From an uncultured Lachnospiraceae bacterium (GTDB lineage Bacteria > Bacillota > Clostridia > Lachnospirales > Lachnospiraceae), in contig CAMWJF010000006.1 of assembly GCA_947174505.1 (NCBI GenBank), forward strand, positions 47,302 through 111,301: a stretch of 64,000 bases of DNA. Reading direction: 5' to 3'. The notes beneath the pieces were generated by a model that had not been told where the DNA came from, did no database searches, and saw only the letters and a program-made list of their open reading frames with translations. Made by a program: the position numbers and the translations under genes. This document shows, piece by piece, positions 63,764 to 64,000 of the stretch (position 1 is the stretch's first letter; each line of letters starts with the position of its first letter).

Positions 63764-64000
63764 TTATTTGCCCTGTGCTTTCAGTGCTTCGATTTCCGCC
63801 CGCAGTTGCTGGATCTGGGCATCCCGTTCGGCGAGAGCCAGCCGGTCCTGCTCAATCTTGCGCTCATAGTTACGCCGGTCCTGTTCATGCTCCAGCCGGT
63901 CCTGCTCAATCTTGCGCTCATAGTTTCGCAGATCCTGTTCATGCTCCAGCCGGTCCTGCTCAATCTTGCGCTCATAGTTTCGTAGGTCCTGATAATACTC
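63764..64000 (-). CDS. C-terminus of a coiled-coil protein, possibly a Rpn/PD-(D/E)XK transposase-like protein; 5' end outside window
   Basis: The minus-strand frame is open to the window edge and ends ..IEQDRLALAERDAQIQQLRAEIEALKAQGK stop. The visible part is all helical and built from an 18-residue unit NYERKIEQDRLEHEQDLR repeated about three times (54-bp tandem DNA repeat). Similar tails close the Rpn-type PD-(D/E)XK nuclease/transposase proteins of Lachnospiraceae, but the catalytic part is not visible, so the product is uncertain. Confidence 0.6.
   Translation of the reverse strand, partial: EYYQDLRNYERKIEQDRLEHEQDLRNYERKIEQDRLEHEQDRRNYERKIEQDRLALAERDAQIQQLRAEIEALKAQGK
63841..63990. repeat. 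54-bp tandem repeat in coding sequence
   Basis: gccggtcctgctcaatcttg begins at 63841, 63895 and 63949, giving three units of 54 bases. It encodes the 18-residue coiled-coil unit of the minus-strand gene. Confidence 0.85.

Noticed and set aside
63841-63990. Tandem repeat as a CRISPR array
   Set aside because: Units are contiguous 54-bp copies without unique spacers and are in frame inside a coding sequence.
1-64000. rRNA, tRNA, riboswitch or CRISPR elements
   Set aside because: None recognised on either strand by eye; short or divergent RNAs could have been missed without a covariance search.

Overview
The window reads as a chromosomal segment of a Gram-positive Clostridia member, most likely a gut Lachnospiraceae. 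The supporting signs are AGGAGG-type ribosome binding sites, lipoprotein-type sugar-binding proteins, LplB/LplC-style and Rbs-style sugar ABC systems, KtrAB-type potassium uptake, an AAA/PD-(D/E)XK gene of the kind amplified in gut Firmicutes, and an RHS tip of the type common in that family. This assignment is inference from gene content; no rRNA, tRNA or CRISPR array was seen.

Layout. 1-5.1 kb: end of a cell-surface polymer cluster (partial tarI, tarJ, two membrane O-acyltransferases, a polytopic glycosyltransferase); the last gene carries a G10 tract just after its start. 5.2-8.8 kb: decayed defence-like region (truncated N6-adenine methylase, lone receiver protein, HNH-like remnant, AAA/PD-(D/E)XK protein, and a scrap of a second copy of the latter). 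8.9-13.4 kb: housekeeping genes (HtrA-like protein that lacks its catalytic triad, yhaM, rlmD with a C-terminal extension). 13.5-24.1 kb: accessory island built from layers of mobile DNA (RhuM, large serine recombinase, recombinase remnant, phd-doc, IS remnants, an orphan RHS tip with DUF4279 immunity gene, a Fic protein). 24.1-32.4 kb: one very large secreted protein driven by a promoter whose -35/-10 spacer contains G10. 32.4-38.7 kb: toxin-antitoxin modules (one truncated, one intact, one zeta-like), a LysM lipoprotein with a membrane partner, and scraps of integrase and HsdR.

38.7-47.6 kb: SAM methyltransferase; then a six-gene minus-strand operon for uptake and redox/isomerase processing of an unknown sugar or polyol, with a divergent LacI regulator. 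47.7-48.3 kb: metallo-hydrolase. 48.4-55.2 kb: LacI regulator and a fructan/sucrose-type operon (permease, lipoprotein, GH32, fructokinase); the permease is an in-frame fusion of the front of an LplB-type and the back of an LplC-type protein. 55.2-57.3 kb: ktrA/ktrB-type genes. 57.4-63.7 kb: an MMPL exporter translationally coupled to a GLUG-repeat surface protein under a promoter with a perfect TetR-like operator. 63.8-64 kb: C-terminus of a minus-strand gene with 54-bp tandem repeats.

The strongest unusual signals are two G10 tracts placed exactly where slippage would switch surface genes, the hybrid permease, the catalytically dead HtrA, the orphan toxin/immunity cassette with a slippable A7 tract, and the MMPL-GLUG pair. 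Everything is read by eye; homology calls rest on recognised motifs, not searches.
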